Origin: Cycas panzhihuaensis | Taxonomy: Eukaryota; Cycadophyta | Reading direction: 5' to 3' | DNA length: 64,000 bases | Assembly (NCBI GenBank): GCA_023213395.1 | Contig: CM041465.1 | Location: forward strand, 185,573,741 to 185,637,740 | In this document: piece by piece, positions 45,681-58,089 of the stretch | How positions within the stretch are numbered: the first letter of the stretch is position 1 | Layout of the letters: each line of letters begins with the position of its first letter | Notes under the pieces: model-generated | The model's input: only the letters and a program-made list of their open reading frames with translations | The model's database searches: none | Told to the model about the DNA's origin: nothing | Translations under genes and position numbers: made by a program

Positions 45681-46098
45681 CCGCCGGCAACCCCTCTAAA
45701 AAGGGGGTTTTTGGCCCAGAAAATCAAAAATTTTTATGGTGGACCCCAGGTAGAACCCACGAGACGAGGTTGCCTAATGCCCGGTCCGCCTCTTTCCGGG
45801 TCTAATTCAGACTTCGAGAGGCACCTAATTACCCATAAGGGGCATAAAAACATTAAAATTAATTAAAAAGTAGTGAACTTTAAACTTTGAAATAGCGAGG
45901 GTTTCGTGAGATCCACTCAGGTCGAGCTTGGCCGCCATCTCATCTCTGGGGTCGTGACGACTGTCTCCTCGCTCGAATCCGACGGTCGGATCATCTCCTG
46001 CGTGCCTCCGAAGTCAGGTAGCGCTCCGCGTCATAAGGAAGAGGCTCTGGTTTCGCACGAGAGCCGGTGAAAATGAATTCAATTTTCATTGTTTTTCC

Positions 46099-46106
46099 TT
46101 ATATAG
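46099..46106 (+). promoter_or_regulatory. TATA-like site (B)
   Basis: TTATATAG in the context TTTTCATTGTTTTTCC, conserved with 7756-7763. About 515 bp before the second RNase H ATG. Confidence 0.4.
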
Positions 46107-46620
46107 CCGGGGGCCCCAATGGGCATTTCTTCCGTTTCTAGCTCATAGCAGTCATTGGGGCTGTCTCATTCCCATTAGCCTTTGCCTTCTGGCCCGGTCG
46201 CCCATTGTGCTCCATGGATGCCCTTTTTGCCCTCTCTTGTAAGGGCATTTATGGCGCCTCATTTTTGCACTTTTGCCAGGGCCCTTCTGCACTGTTTTAC
46301 GCGCTACTCCCATGTATGCCCGAGTTTATACTCGTTTGGTTCCTTTTGCCACCCTGGACTCGTTTTCGCGGCCCCTTTTCGCTCACAGGGTCCCCAAAGG
46401 AAATTCTCCCAGTGCAGGCGCATGTTTTACTTTCTAAAGTAACCTTTGGCACCCAGGCGTCTTTTCTCCACCCACTTTCATCCAAAGGTTTGGATTGCTT
46501 GCTTTCGTTCTCGTAACCTCATTGCTAGGTCCTCCTACCCTTCTTGGCCATATTTTTCCGCCATTCAAGTCTTTGCTTCGCTTTCATTCTATTTGCTTGC
46601 TACGAGTTCAAGATTTAGGC

Positions 46621-47060
46621 ATGTCTCTTCTCGTTTTTCTTGGGTAAGCGAGTAGCGGTAACCCGGACCTTCAGCCCGCTGCGTGGATTCTTCGCACCCC
46701 TCGGGACATGATTTCTTGCGTTAGGGGTCTTTCTTCTTGAGGCAACCAATAACGGCCGAGTACATGGCGTTATTGAAGCCCTACCGATGCTCTCTGTTTC
46801 CATCGTGGGTGCATCGTGTTATTTTGCGATTCTCGGTTGTGGTGTCCCATCTCACCCGGGTCTACGGTGAGATGCCCTCACCGAGAGAGCCCTTGCGTCT
46901 GTTGCCGGTCTCTTACGGCTTGTTTCTCGTCGGTGGATATTGACATATCCCTAGGCACCTCAATCTTTGAGGCCGATGCCTCGCCTCATCCTCGGCGTCG
47001 CCTCCCTCTTACAGATGGCCGCCCACGAGGCTTGCTTGGCTGGCAGGTGCTCAAGCCTCC
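46621..47060 (+). pseudogene. Archaeal-type (second) RNase H of element B, decayed
   Basis: Starts MSLLVF at the same place as in A, but TDGGSRGNPG is disrupted (a stop follows LG, then SGNPD), and the NNEAEY block survives only as NNG/AEY pieces in different frames. FCDSR near 46815 keeps the third Asp and EADAS near 46970 the fourth. Frameshifts every 40-60 bases. Clearly homologous to 8272-8690, not functional as read. Confidence 0.75.
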
Positions 47061-47369
47061 GATTCTTGATAGTTAGATGTGCTTGCTCTATTTGTTGGGT
47101 ACCCTCCTCCTTCACGTTGCACTTGACCAGCGGGGCATCCTTTGCTTGCTTATTTCGGTTTCAAGTTGATGTTAGGCGGCGTGGCGATCCTTACGTTGTC
47201 CTCGTCTCTGTCTCCCTTATCCAGCGTTCTACCACGATACTTGCCTCGCCCTTGGTCCACGAGCTCTTTATTGCTTTATATATATATATATGCATGTGCT
47301 ACTCATATTTTTATTGTCGGCATTTGCCATCACATTACGCTTAGGCGGTGAGGCTCTGCGCGAGGGTAG
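47061..47369. other. Region before 3' LTR (B)
   Basis: Non-coding, contains a (TA)n run at about 47276-47290 and the conserved block CATCACATTACGCTTAGGCG. The sequence just before the LTR (GCGCGAGGGTAG) is the likely polypurine tract, although it is a weak one. Confidence 0.5.
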
Positions 47370-49816
47370 TGTTCCAGCTCGGGAATGGACTCGAGACGCA
47401 TCGACACAGGTTTGTTCAGGTATATTCTCTTACTTTGCTTGCCTTGGTTTGATTAAGGTTATTTAGAGTAGATTGTTTGACATATGCACACTTTGCGCAT
47501 TGCTTATGCCTTGCTCATAATGCATGTGCCTACGGCACGCCCTCGACTATGGCGACTCTGGCGGGGCATTCCTCGTGAATCTTGCATCACTGTATGGCGC
47601 CTGACCACCTGCGGTGTCTCCACAGTCCTCCAGGATGTTTCTGTCAGTTTCATTTACTCATGCTACGGCATGTCGCCTGTGTTGCAGTCCTTTCTAAGTT
47701 CGATCTAATCCGTAGTTAGGACTCTTTGCGTTGTTTTGGGTACTTGCCCTTTAAGCATCCTCGGTGATTTGACTCTTGTTTAGCCTCTGTTTGTGCCTCA
47801 AAACCTGGTATTTCTGCTCTTTTTCTTTTTTAGTTTCAGGCTGATACTGCGGTAAACTTAGCGATACCGCAGAGTTTGCCAGGTCTGTTGTTTGAAATTT
47901 AAAAAGAGAACCATCTGACAGTTTACATTTTTCGCAAAGCTGGTGTGGCTTCGTTCGATTAGGGACGCCCTGACATCCCCAACGTTACTTTCTTTGTGAA
48001 CAGGGGATAAAGGGAATTTTCCTCCCCATTTTGAGGACTTTTTCCTCATTTTTCAAACTCCCAAGAAGAATTTCAAAAACTTTACACAGGAAAAACACAC
48101 AGAAAACAAACAACTTCATACACAGCAACTGGAGAAGGTGAAGTGGGCTGCCATCAGCTGGATTTTGTAGGGCCATTCTTTGTCCCCTCTTGCTTTCCAC
48201 GATCGACTCCATCCTTCCTCTACAGTGCTCAAGGATTCAAGGGTCTTCTTCACCCAGAAAGCTGTCTCAAGGATCAACTCCAAAGCTCCAAACTTGCAAG
48301 GAGCTTCCTTCAACTATACCCTTGCAAGAACTACTCATAACCAACCTCTTTTTGCTATCTATTGCTGCTGTTCTAAGTGGCAAAGTACATGCTTAATCTC
48401 CCATACAAGGTACTTCTTGGTTTTTTTTGCTTGCAACTTCTTGTTTTCTCCTTACAACTCTCTTATTTTTTACTTGCAAGTAGTTCATTTCTTTCTCTTT
48501 TTTGCCTCTTTTACTTCTAAATGAAAGTGATCATCGCTAGCCATAGTTATCCCATAGTGCTACCCTAAATTAGAGCTACTTTCCCGGTGTTTCCTTGGAG
48601 CCCCTCTATTTTCTCTAAGCTCTCTTTACTCTTTCCTTAGTTAGCCGGTCTGGCGTATACACGAGGATTCGAGGGAGGTAGGCGGGGTTCCGTCCCCATT
48701 CTTAGTCCTTCTCCCCAAGGGTTCCATCCCTTGTCCTCTTCCCTTGCCATACATACTTTCTCAAGGAGCGAGTTAAAGAAGTTTAGGGGATTTTGTCGAG
48801 AGCATCCCAGAGCCGACCTAAGATAACTCGCCTCCACCTTGTTACCATCTGGTTTCCTTCCCGAACTCCGTGGAGATCTCCGTGGGTGAGTTAGCCATCC
48901 GGGGCTATACTCGGTTCCATTTCGTGTGTTTGTGGTATATGGCGGTGTGAGAGTTTCTCGTACACTTTTATTTCTTTTGCTACATTCTAATGCATAGTTT
49001 AGTTCTTAGTTTGATTGATCTCAATTTATATACATATACATATATCTCTTAGTGTATCTTGTAGCCTCTCTTAGGGGAAGGTGCCTTTTCCTTTCTTGTC
49101 TGCAGGATCGCCGCGTTGGCGTAAGTGGTACATGGGGACGAGCCCAGATTCTTGGGTTAGCCCACGGCATTCCTCTTTCTTAGTTTCAAGCTTCTTTTCG
49201 GTTCCTTTCGTTTCATCTAGTTTTGCATGCTCAAGGGAGGTAAGTGGATCCCTCTACCACTGTCGATCGGGCGTTGCATGCGGAGAAAGGAGAAAGAAGG
49301 GCGCGACTTAGAGACGAGCCACACCTCCACCGAGCCCGGGATCAGTATTCCTCTCGTTTCCCTCGTATTTCCTTTTCGCTATTTCTTTTCTTTTGCATTT
49401 GTCTGAATAGATAAGAAAAATAAAAGGGAAAAACATTTATTTTCTTGCACTATTTTCCTTCTTTACATAGCATAAGCGTAGATAGCCCATTTGTATCGTG
49501 CACGATCTCCCCTTTTGTCACACCCTTTTTCCATATTCGCTTGCATATTGGATTAGTTGCCCTTGTCTTCATTGCCTTCTCATTGCCTTAAGAAGGCCTT
49601 AGCACGCAGGCGTTTCCTTTCCTTCCGGCCATCGAAGGGTAGGAAGGTCTCGTTTTACTGCGGCTACACAGAGCAACTAGGCACCTTGCGATCTGAACTG
49701 CGCTCCCGCCTGAGCGTCTGCGAGGTGAGATCCTCATTCTTAGAGCTTAGTTAGCATAGTGCCCTTTTATATCCCTTTGCTGGGCGTGGGATCACCGCCC
49801 CGTAGCAGGCGTTTCA
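47370..49816 (+). repeat. 3' LTR of element B (2447 bp)
   Basis: Starts TGTTCCAGCTCGGGAATGG, ends GCGTTTCA, followed by ACATC. Aligns end to end with 33627-36076. Differences are largely one- and two-base gaps plus transitions. Confidence 0.93.
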
Positions 49817-49821
49817 ACATC

Positions 49822-52563
49822 CTTAAACTAACTAATTTCCTCTGACTTGAACTTAATGGTAACTCTTATATGTTGAATCCCTTATGATATGATTATCATC
49901 CTATTTATACATTTTATGATGGCCTAGTTTTCTTGAGTTTCACATAGTCATTCACCAAATCATAGACTTGGATCACAAAATAGTTTATAAAAGATTAAAA
50001 AGATATAAGAAAGAAAAAGAATAAAGAAAAGGAAGAAAAAAAAGAAGAATAGAAGAAAGAACTATTATCTCTCATATGCTCTTAACATGTTGATAGGTTC
50101 ATTAATGATTTATTTATGAGTTTCACCTTATCATTCATTGAACTTCTAATCTTTGTTTGATCATATCATTGACTGCTCTATGGGTTCAGTAGTGACTAGT
50201 TTTGTTAGTCTTACAACATCATTTATTGAACTATAGATTTGTTCTATCACTTGTATATAATCTTGATTAATGGTTTTAGTGGTGGGAAGTTCACATTAGC
50301 TTCACATTATCAATCATTGGACTATAGACTAGATTAATATACATAAAAGAGTTTTTGTGGCTAGATAGAGTGAGATACTAAAATTATCATTCTTGGATAT
50401 CATACCTTAGGTTGATTCATGTTAGAGCAAAAAGATTCTACATCACCAAATTATCCTTCTTGCTCACTAATTCCCATACTCTCTTATATCCATTAAATTA
50501 TTTCTTTCTAATATAAGTCTTGGATTACCATTCTATTTATATGGAACTATTCACTCATATATGAAAAAAATACTAAGAAAATCTTAGTCTTTCTATGCCT
50601 ATATAGATTACTTAAGATCACACTAATAATGTTATATTACTATAAGATTATTTATACCTTTTGTCACTCTTAATATAATCTACAAAATAGTAAAAAATTT
50701 TGGCAATCACTAATAAAACCAAATATTTTAGATTCAATGCTCAATATATCACACTAATGCATAGAGCCTTAATAAAATATAGATAGGACTTTGGTGATAT
50801 TGTATGTATAAAAATAGAATATGATGTTGGCAATAACCACTCTTTATTACATAAGTTCCATCAATCTTAATTACCAAGGGGGCAAATTATTTCCTTAATT
50901 TTAGGTCGTTTTCTTAAAATCTAAGAATTTTAGGTATAATTTCATTATCAATAGTCTAACATGCATTAGATTATATACTATTTCTTATTATTTGCATAAT
51001 ATTATATTTAATTTCTTATATTTTCTTATTATTTTTCTAATATTGTATGCAATTGAGCATCTATTGGTTTACTATCTATGCATATTACACTCCTTTATCA
51101 ATGATGATACAAGATTTATTCTATATGACACCGATTTCATTATGGATAGATAACATCGCAGGTCATCTCTTTACTTGTTATCTTCTATATGATATAGTCT
51201 CTCTATTATAATTTCTCTCTCAATTGCCATTATTTTATACAAGTTATTATTTGTCATTGTTTTTCTCTTTTTTGGCTCTTTTGAGTGACCATTTTATATT
51301 AACATAAGCCCACACTTATTTAAGTTACCTTATATGGTCTAAATATAAGTTAAGATCTTATTTGACTTAATTATCTTATGAATTAAATATGAGTCTATTC
51401 CTTTTTAAGTAATTTAATTTAATTAACACAATCCCTTTCTATCCTTTTTAGACATTTTATATTCTTTTATATTTTTTCCTTGACGTTAAATGTAATTATT
51501 TATAATATAAATATCCTTGAGTAGATATTAATTGATTGGTCACTAGTCAAAAATGGGCATTATGTGAGGAAGTTATGGCCACTTTCGATTTTACCTTCTT
51601 CTATTAGTCTAGTCTCATGATGCTTAAGGCTAATGTTTCACCAAAACCTAGCTTGTCATTCATCCTTATCACTTTTGGCATATTTTTGCGGTTTCATAGA
51701 AAAATAAATCATAAAGTTAGTTTTATCTTGCATTAGGCCATGTTTTGATGAAATGTTATATTGATTTCATTGATGATGTATGATGAATGATGAATCTTAT
51801 ATAATTATGTTATTATCTATTGATTACTTATACTTATGACACTAAAATCTTTCTTTCACGATCATTTTAATCAATTCCTTCTTTTAAAATTCCTTTCTTG
51901 TTTTATGTTTTTATCTTTTTCTCGATTTCACCCTTATTTGGTCTTTTTAATCAATTTTGGGCTCGTGTTTATTATTTTCATCATGTTTGGGCCTTGTTCT
52001 CTCATTAATAGAGTCATTCATGCTTAAATTTATTATTTAAAATTTATTTTTAACTTTTAATGAGCTAGTTTTTACCTCTTAACTTGTTGCATTTTGGTGC
52101 TACAAAAGCATGGTGATCCTATTTTTAGTGTAAAATTATGTTTTGCCTATTAAAAATGTGACTAGTCATATTTTTAACTATTATACACATAAAACTTAGA
52201 CAACATATAAGATTCTTACATGTTACTACTTAGACTTAATGTGGACCCATCTTTTGCATGCCTAGATCAAACCCTAACGAGATAATTATCTATCATTGGA
52301 ATTTAGAAAGAAGAGATGAAAATTTAGAGTGACTTTTGGAGATTTTAGAGGCTTTTAAAGGTTTATGCTATTATGATATCAAAATTTACTTTTGATGATG
52401 TTAATGGGTGAAATTAAGAGGAGATTTTAATACTTTAGGTTGTTGTTCTCTTTATGTTTAAATTTTGATGGTTTATTCTTCAACTTTCTTGATTTTTCTT
52501 AAGATTTTTAGCCTAAAAACTCTTTATTCCTAGTAAGATCTTTTCTAGTCAAAGTTTTATGTG
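49822..52563. other. AT-rich intergenic stretch with weak repeats
   Basis: No gene recognised. About 49925-50335 holds three or four strongly diverged repeats at uneven spacing of about 80-180 bp (pieces such as TCATTYATTGAACTATAGA). A purine-rich tract lies at about 50000-50065. The remainder is simple AT-rich sequence with scattered short open frames of no recognised family. Confidence 0.55.
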
Positions 52564-52568
52564 GTTTA

Positions 52569-52783
52569 CATTAGAGTATAATATTTTATCTTAGGACATA
52601 AGGGTGTTAAGGCAATGTATTAGGACATAAGTCCACCTTAATGAAAGGTAATTAAGTGTTGGACATGTGTCATCATTAGGTTTAATAGTTATTAGGCAGT
52701 TAAAACTTCTCATTGTATATATATGTACACATTGAGCATTAATACAGAAGATTCTTTCATTCCTACAAAGGTTGTCCCCAACA
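52569..52783 (+). repeat. 5' LTR of Copia element E
   Basis: Starts CATTAGAGTATAATATTTTA, where the first two bases are changed from TG, and ends CCCCAACA. A TATA-like TGTATATATATG is near 52716-52727. Confidence 0.9.
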
Positions 52784-52798
52784 TGGTATCAGAGCAGG
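52784..52798 (+). other. Primer-binding site of element E
   Basis: TGGTATCAGAGCAGG directly after the LTR, complementary to initiator methionine tRNA. Confidence 0.9.
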
Positions 52799-53448
52799 TT
52801 GCTCTGCCATATGACCCAGTTCAAGAGTTTATAAGTCAAATTTAAGAAATTCTTTAGTACTCAAATAAGGAGGTATCTTGACAAAGGTTCAAAGGCAAGG
52901 CAAAGACTTTCAAAAATTACGAGAAAATTTTAGAGGCACTGTACAAATTCGTACCTTTGTGGCCAAATTTTTTAAATACTGATTAAGACAAAACTTAGCC
53001 GGTTTGTAGATCGGGTCATCCTAAATATTTCTCTCTTCGGGTGAAGCGATTTAAAGATGTTTTTAGGGTGTTTTACCCTTTTCAAGTCTGTGCCATTTTA
53101 CCCTTGCAAGTGAAATTTTCTCATTTTTTCACGGTTTTCACTCGGATCTTCTTCAAGACTTCATTGTTGGAGTATTGTGTCCGTATTTGAAGTAATTTAA
53201 ATGCAGTATTTTGGCAATTTTGCCATTTTTAAGCATTTTTCCTCTAAAATGAGGCGTCGATCGTGCCCTTTCAAGGGAAGTTTCTCTCAGTTAAAGTCCA
53301 AATCAAAAGCGATTATAGATATGAACTCCTCACATTCTCAGCTTTCTTTTGAGGTATCATTCATATCCATCCATATAATTTCTGTACCGTATGGAAATCT
53401 GTACAAAAGTATGGCCTAGGGCTTCTGAAACCCAATTTTGAGACTCTC

Positions 53449-54400
53449 ATGGCATCTTTTGTACTTGCTCTGTCCGATGGTGACAAATTAACTGACAGCA
53501 ATTATCACATTTGGAAAATTAAAATTGAAACTTTACTTAGGGCCAACAATGCACAGCAAATTACAATTGGATCGAACAAAAGCCAAAGGAAGGCGGGATC
53601 CACTCAAATGAATTAAGAAGAAAGGGATAGTACGGGGTTTATTATACTCAAGTTGTCCATTTCTGATTCACTTCTTATCTATATTGAAAACCTGTACTCC
53701 ACTGCTAGTATATGGCAGTATCTGGAGAACATGTATAGTCAAAAAAATAAGGCAAAAATAATAACCCTGAAAGCTGAATTATTCAACCTATAAATGAAAG
53801 AGTCCAAGACTATTCTGACATTTTTGCATAAAGTAATCTCTCTGAAATAGCCTTATTAACACTAGTGATCCTCTCCATGAGCGAAATCTAGTTGAACTTA
53901 TTATCAGTAAGTTACCCAGATCATTTGATGTCACAATCAATACTATCATAAACTCCAGTCAATTGGCAACTATGTCTTTGGACTCTTTAATAGGGCTGCT
54001 CCTATTACAAGAACAAAGAAATAAAAGATATGAAGACACTATAAATCTTGAGGATGCCTTTGCATCCGGTTGAATCTCAAATCTTGAGGTTGAAGTAGAG
54101 GTCGTGGAAGAAATATTGAGTACTATGGCGCAAGACGAGGTCGATGAATTTGGGTAGCACACCACGAGGACGATGGTCGATCCAAGAGGAAAAGGAATAA
54201 GCATCATATGTTATAGTTGTAGTAAGAGAGGTCATTTTGCCAATTCTTGTAAAGCCTTTGATAAATGTTATCATTATGGTCAAAGTGGGCATTATCCCTT
54301 CAAGGTACGAAAATAGATACTCGAGAGGGAAGAAGTCAATGGGGAATTATAAAGAAAACGCGACAATAATGCCCAAGATGAAGAAGAAGTAATAGCCTTT
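53449..54400 (+). pseudogene. Gag of Copia element E
   Basis: Begins MASFVLALSDGDKLTDSNYH followed by IWKIKIETLLRANNA, the usual Copia gag opening (KL.G.NY..WK..I...L). Across stops come LVELIISKLPRSFDVTINTI and LIGLLLLQEQRN. A zinc knuckle CYSCSKRGHFANSC (CX2CX4HX4C, about 54210) is intact; a second, CYHYGQSGHY, is broken. In-frame stops at 53614 and several later points. The 660-bp leader before the ATG is unremarkable. Confidence 0.85.
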
Positions 54401-55720
54401 GTCGTTGCTCTAACAGTAAGCTTACAAGACAAAGAAGTCTGGTACATCGACTCTAGAGCATCACATCACATGACCAGTCGAGAAGAGTGGTTCAAAGATT
54501 TACGGCCCTACACTGCAAACAAATGTATGGAGCTTGGAGACAAATACTCCCTCAAAATCAAGGTAGTAGGAATAATAGCTATAAAAATCGAAGACAAGGT
54601 AGAAAAAATAGGCAATGTCCTCCTAGTACCAGATCTAAAAATGAATCTCCTCTCTGTCGCCCAACTGAAAAAGAAGGGAATGAGTACACTCTTTGATGAA
54701 AAGGGATTTTGCTATATACATGACATGAAAAATAATGGGAAGCTAGTTGCAAAAGGAGTAGAATGTAATGATCTGTATAGACTAATGTCTCACCCCATCT
54801 TACCTGATGTAAAAGCATGTACTGCTATAAACAATAATGATGAAATGTGGCATTTCAAGTATGGAAATCTCCCCATGGAGAAGCTAAAAAATATGAAAAA
54901 GAAAAATCTGGTAGTTGGACTACCTCCCATCATATCAAACAATTTTGTTTGTAAAGATTGTCAGTTTGGTAAGCAGCATAGACTTCCTTTTCAAGAAAGT
55001 ACATGGAGAGCCAAAGAAAAATTAGAATTAGTTCATCTTGATCTCGTGGACCCATCACTCCACATTCAATTAATAAGAAAAGATATTTTATCACCTTCAT
55101 AGACAATCTTACTAGAAAAAATTGGATCTATTTTCTGCATGTAAAATCTGAAGCCCTAGATGCATTCAAAGAATTCAAAGCAGAAGCTGAGTTGGAAAGC
55201 AATGCCAAAATCAAGTGTTTAAGATCAGATGGAGGAGGTGAATACATTTCCAAAGAATTTTTAGAGTTTTACAAGAATAGAGGAATACAAAGATAATTTA
55301 TGACTCCATACACACCTCAATCTAATGGAGTTACAGAGCAAAAAAATTGAGTCATTATGGAAATGGCACGAAGCATGATACACACTAAGAACATCTCCAA
55401 AACTTATTAAGTCGAAGCTATTAGCACAGCCTGTTACTTATTAAATAGGAGTCCAGCCAAAGCTTTAATTGAATCCATGCCAGAAGAAACCTAGACGGGA
55501 AGGAAACTAGACATAAATCATTTAAAAGTTTTTGGCAGCCAAGCATTTGTTCATATTCCAGACAAAAAAAGAGCAAAGTTAGACTAAAAAAGTATTGAAT
55601 GCATCATGGTGAGATATAGCAAAAATTCAAAAGCATATAAGTACATTGATCCTATAACCAACAAAGTCTATATAAGTTGAGATGTCATCTTCAATGAAGA
55701 AGACAGAGAAAAGATCGACT
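54401..55720 (+). pseudogene. Protease and integrase of Copia element E
   Basis: Protease: WYIDSRASHHMT near 54440, where the catalytic Asp is present but the following DSGA reads DSRA. The 210-residue open frame at 54470-55102 runs through VPDLKMNLLSVAQLKKKGM and the pre-integrase domain WHFKYGNLPMEKL with VCKDCQFGKQ. Integrase core: LVHLDLVDP (first Asp), CLRSDGGGEY (second Asp), SNGVTEQKN (Glu), so all three catalytic residues are still readable although stops interrupt. The tail reads HLKVFGSQAFVHIPDKKR. Confidence 0.87.
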
Positions 55721-57490
55721 CGAGATACTCAAAATAATACCTCAAATTCCTCCTTACGGTCATCTAGAAGAAGAAGAATCCAGCGTCATCACTAAAGAAA
55801 CTTCAAAGAATGTCATGCATGACTCAAGCATAGAGTCAACGTCAGAAACTGTTTCAGAGGTTGAGGGAGAGAATCAAAAGAAATTACCAAAATGGTATCT
55901 CAAGACCTTAGAAGGAAATAAAGAAGAAATTCTCTCTCATAGAACAAGGAGCCAAAAACCAAAAGCTCTAATCAACAGTGTTGAACCTCAACACTTCACG
56001 TATAAAAGATCATGTTGAATGGAGAAACGCTATGGACTCCGAAATGGATTCAATAATCAAAAATCGAGACCTAAGAACTAGTTGAGCTTCCTCTAATAAA
56101 TTAATTGTAGGTTACAAATGGATCTATAAGATCAAAAGAGGTCTAGATGGGAAAATAGAGAAACATAAGATAGGTTAGTTGCAAAAGGATATACAGATAG
56201 AAGGCATAGATTACAAAAAACTTTTCTCTAGTGGACAAAACAAATCTGTGAGAATAATCATAGCTATAACGACTTACAAAAATTAGAAAATCTACCAATT
56301 AGATGTCAAAAGTGCCTTCTTAAATGGAGATATTAAAGAAGAAGTCTACATGTCTCAACGTAAGGGTACATCATGGCGTGTCAAGAACATTTAGTCTATA
56401 GACTAAAAAGCTCTATATGGATTGAAACAGCCCCACGTGCATGGTAATGCAAAATTAGACAATTATCTCTACAAAAATAGTTTTCAAAAATGTAGTTGAT
56501 TCAAGCTCTGATAAAAATAAGAATGGAGCAATAACCATTATAGCAGTCTATGTTGATGACATGCTCATAATCGGAGATGATGAAATCTCCATAGCGATGT
56601 AAAGGAATTTAGGAAACAAGTTTGAAATGACAAATCTTGGGATCTTGAGCTTCTACTTAGGAATTTAGATTTAACAACAGGATAACTTGATCACTATGTG
56701 TCAAAGTAAATACATCAAAGATCTTCTGACTAAATTTAGAATGGAAGATTATAATCCCTGTTCCACTCCAATGGAAGTAAATTGTAATTTAACTTCAAGT
56801 CAAGAAGATCACTCCTATGATGCAATCTTGTATAAGCAACTTGTTAGGAGTCTTATTTATCTCATAGCAACTAGACCGGATATAGCATCTGTTGTGAGTC
56901 TAATATCTAGATACATGCATGAACCAAAGATAAAACATTAGAATGCTTCCAAGAGAATTCTAAGGTATCTCTAGGAATAATAAAATTGAAACTAAACTTT
57001 CTAAGGAGTTCTCGCCTTAATTAATAGGCTTTTGTGACTCGAGACTAGGCGGTGGCAAAGATCAAAGAAAATCCACTAGTGGCTACTGCTTTTTCTTAGC
57101 AGTTCACCAATAACTTGGAGCTCAAAGAAACAAGCCACGCCTACCTTATCATCAATGTAAGCATAATACAAATTAGCAATAAGTGCAACCACCAAAGTTG
57201 TCTAGCTTGAAAATTATTAGAAGATATAAATGCACAAGAAGAGACAGCAACTTCTATCTTCTGCGACAATCAAAGTGCAATCAAATTGACCAAGAATCCA
57301 GTTTTTCATGCCAGAACAAAACACATTGAAGTTCAGCATCACTTTATAAGGAGGGAAGTATAAAACAAAGAAATAGACCTTGTTTATTATTCAACTCATG
57401 ATCAGATTGCAGATATTTTAACCAAACCATTAGGAAAAGAAAAATTTTAGATATTAAGAGACAAAATAGGACTAAAAAGATAAAACATTA
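55721..57490 (+). pseudogene. RT and RNase H of Copia element E
   Basis: RT: WRNAMDSEMDSIIKNRDL, YQLDVKSAFLNGDIKEEVYM, ALYGLKQ and AVYVDDMLIIGDD near 56550, with the YVDD catalytic site intact. An open 84-residue piece (56687-56941) carries YKQLVRSLIYLIATRPDIAS. RNase H: FCDSRLGG, RKSTSGYCFFL near 57075, then decayed blocks to 57480. Stops such as the one in AM-stop-RNLGNKF disrupt it. Confidence 0.87.
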
Positions 57491-57498
57491 AGAAAGGG

Positions 57499-57716
57499 TG
57501 TTAGAGTATAATGTTTTATCTTAGGACATAAGGGTGTTAAGACATAAATGTGTTAAGACATAAGTCCACCTTAATGAAAGGTAATTAAGTGTTAGACATG
57601 TGTCATCATTAGGTTTGATAGTTATTAGGTAGTTGAAACTTCTCATTGTATATATATGTACACATTGAGCATTAATACATAAGATTCTTTCATTCCTACA
57701 GAGGTTGTCCCCAACA
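57499..57716 (+). repeat. 3' LTR of Copia element E
   Basis: Starts TGTTAGAGTATAATG after AGAAAGGG and ends CCCCAACA. Aligns with 52569-52783; the main difference is a variable patch around 57539-57557. Confidence 0.92.
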
Positions 57717-57721
57717 GTTTT

Positions 57722-58089
57722 ACTACTTGTTGAAGATTAATTTTCACTTAGAGTTTGCCCATTCTTTCTACATTGGTGTTTGTGGTGACTTTCTACTTGC
57801 TTTTACCTTGGAAATTGAGCTAAACGATTGGCCCTTTATGGGACGAAAAGGGGTCAACTATTATAAAGCATAGTCATCTCTTCACTACTAGGATGACTAC
57901 CTCTTCCCATTCTTTTATAACTATCTAAATTCAAAGGGTTTTTGTCTTTTTGGCTTGATTATGGCTGTAGTTTATCCTGTGGTACTTATTTCTTTTCCTC
58001 CTTTGTCGGTTTTGAAGGATGGGTTTGGAGAAATTTAATTAAATGAAAGAATAAAAGCTATTCTAAGGCACGATTTTTCATGATAGGTG
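57722..58089. other. Flank of element E, nothing recognised
   Basis: Continues the sequence interrupted by element E (AAAGTTTTATGTGGTTTA before it, GTTTTACTACTTGTTGAAG after it). No gene seen. Confidence 0.6.

Larger units (their letters stand above)
45423..46620. promoter_or_regulatory. Divergent spacer between antisense gene and second RNase H (B)
   Basis: Counterpart of 7110-8271. In order it contains a 32-bp perfect palindrome (45575-45606), a 20-bp inverted repeat (45639-45680), a stem with T-run (45689-45712), an AT-rich island (45852-45870), and TTATATAG at 46099-46106. No gene recognised; a shared control region is inferred. Confidence 0.45.
33627..49816 (+). mobile_element. Complete Tat-like Ty3/gypsy retrotransposon B (16.2 kb)
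   Basis: Two long LTRs of about 2450 bp start TGTT and end TTTCA. ACATC is repeated exactly outside both ends (33622-33626 and 49817-49821). A primer-binding site follows the 5' LTR at once. Inside, in sense: gag, zinc knuckle, protease, acidic linker, RT, RNase H, integrase. Then come a duplicated hairpin, an antisense PMD-like gene with a likely intron, a divergent spacer with two palindromes, and a decayed second RNase H. The plan is identical to element A. Stops and many small insertions/deletions make every gene non-functional as read here; some may be assembly errors. Confidence 0.93.
52569..57716 (+). mobile_element. Full-structure Copia element E (5.1 kb)
   Basis: LTRs of 215 and 218 bp (52569-52783 and 57499-57716) end in CCCCAACA. 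Outside stand GTTTA (52564-52568) and GTTTT (57717-57721), a 5-bp target duplication with one change. The primer site TGGTATCAGAGCAGG is at 52784 and the purine tract AGAAAGGG at 57491-57498. Internal order gag, protease, integrase, RT, RNase H is the Copia order. Every gene has stops, so it is not active. The LTRs differ at roughly a dozen places by eye plus one variable patch, so it is younger than C and D. Confidence 0.92.
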
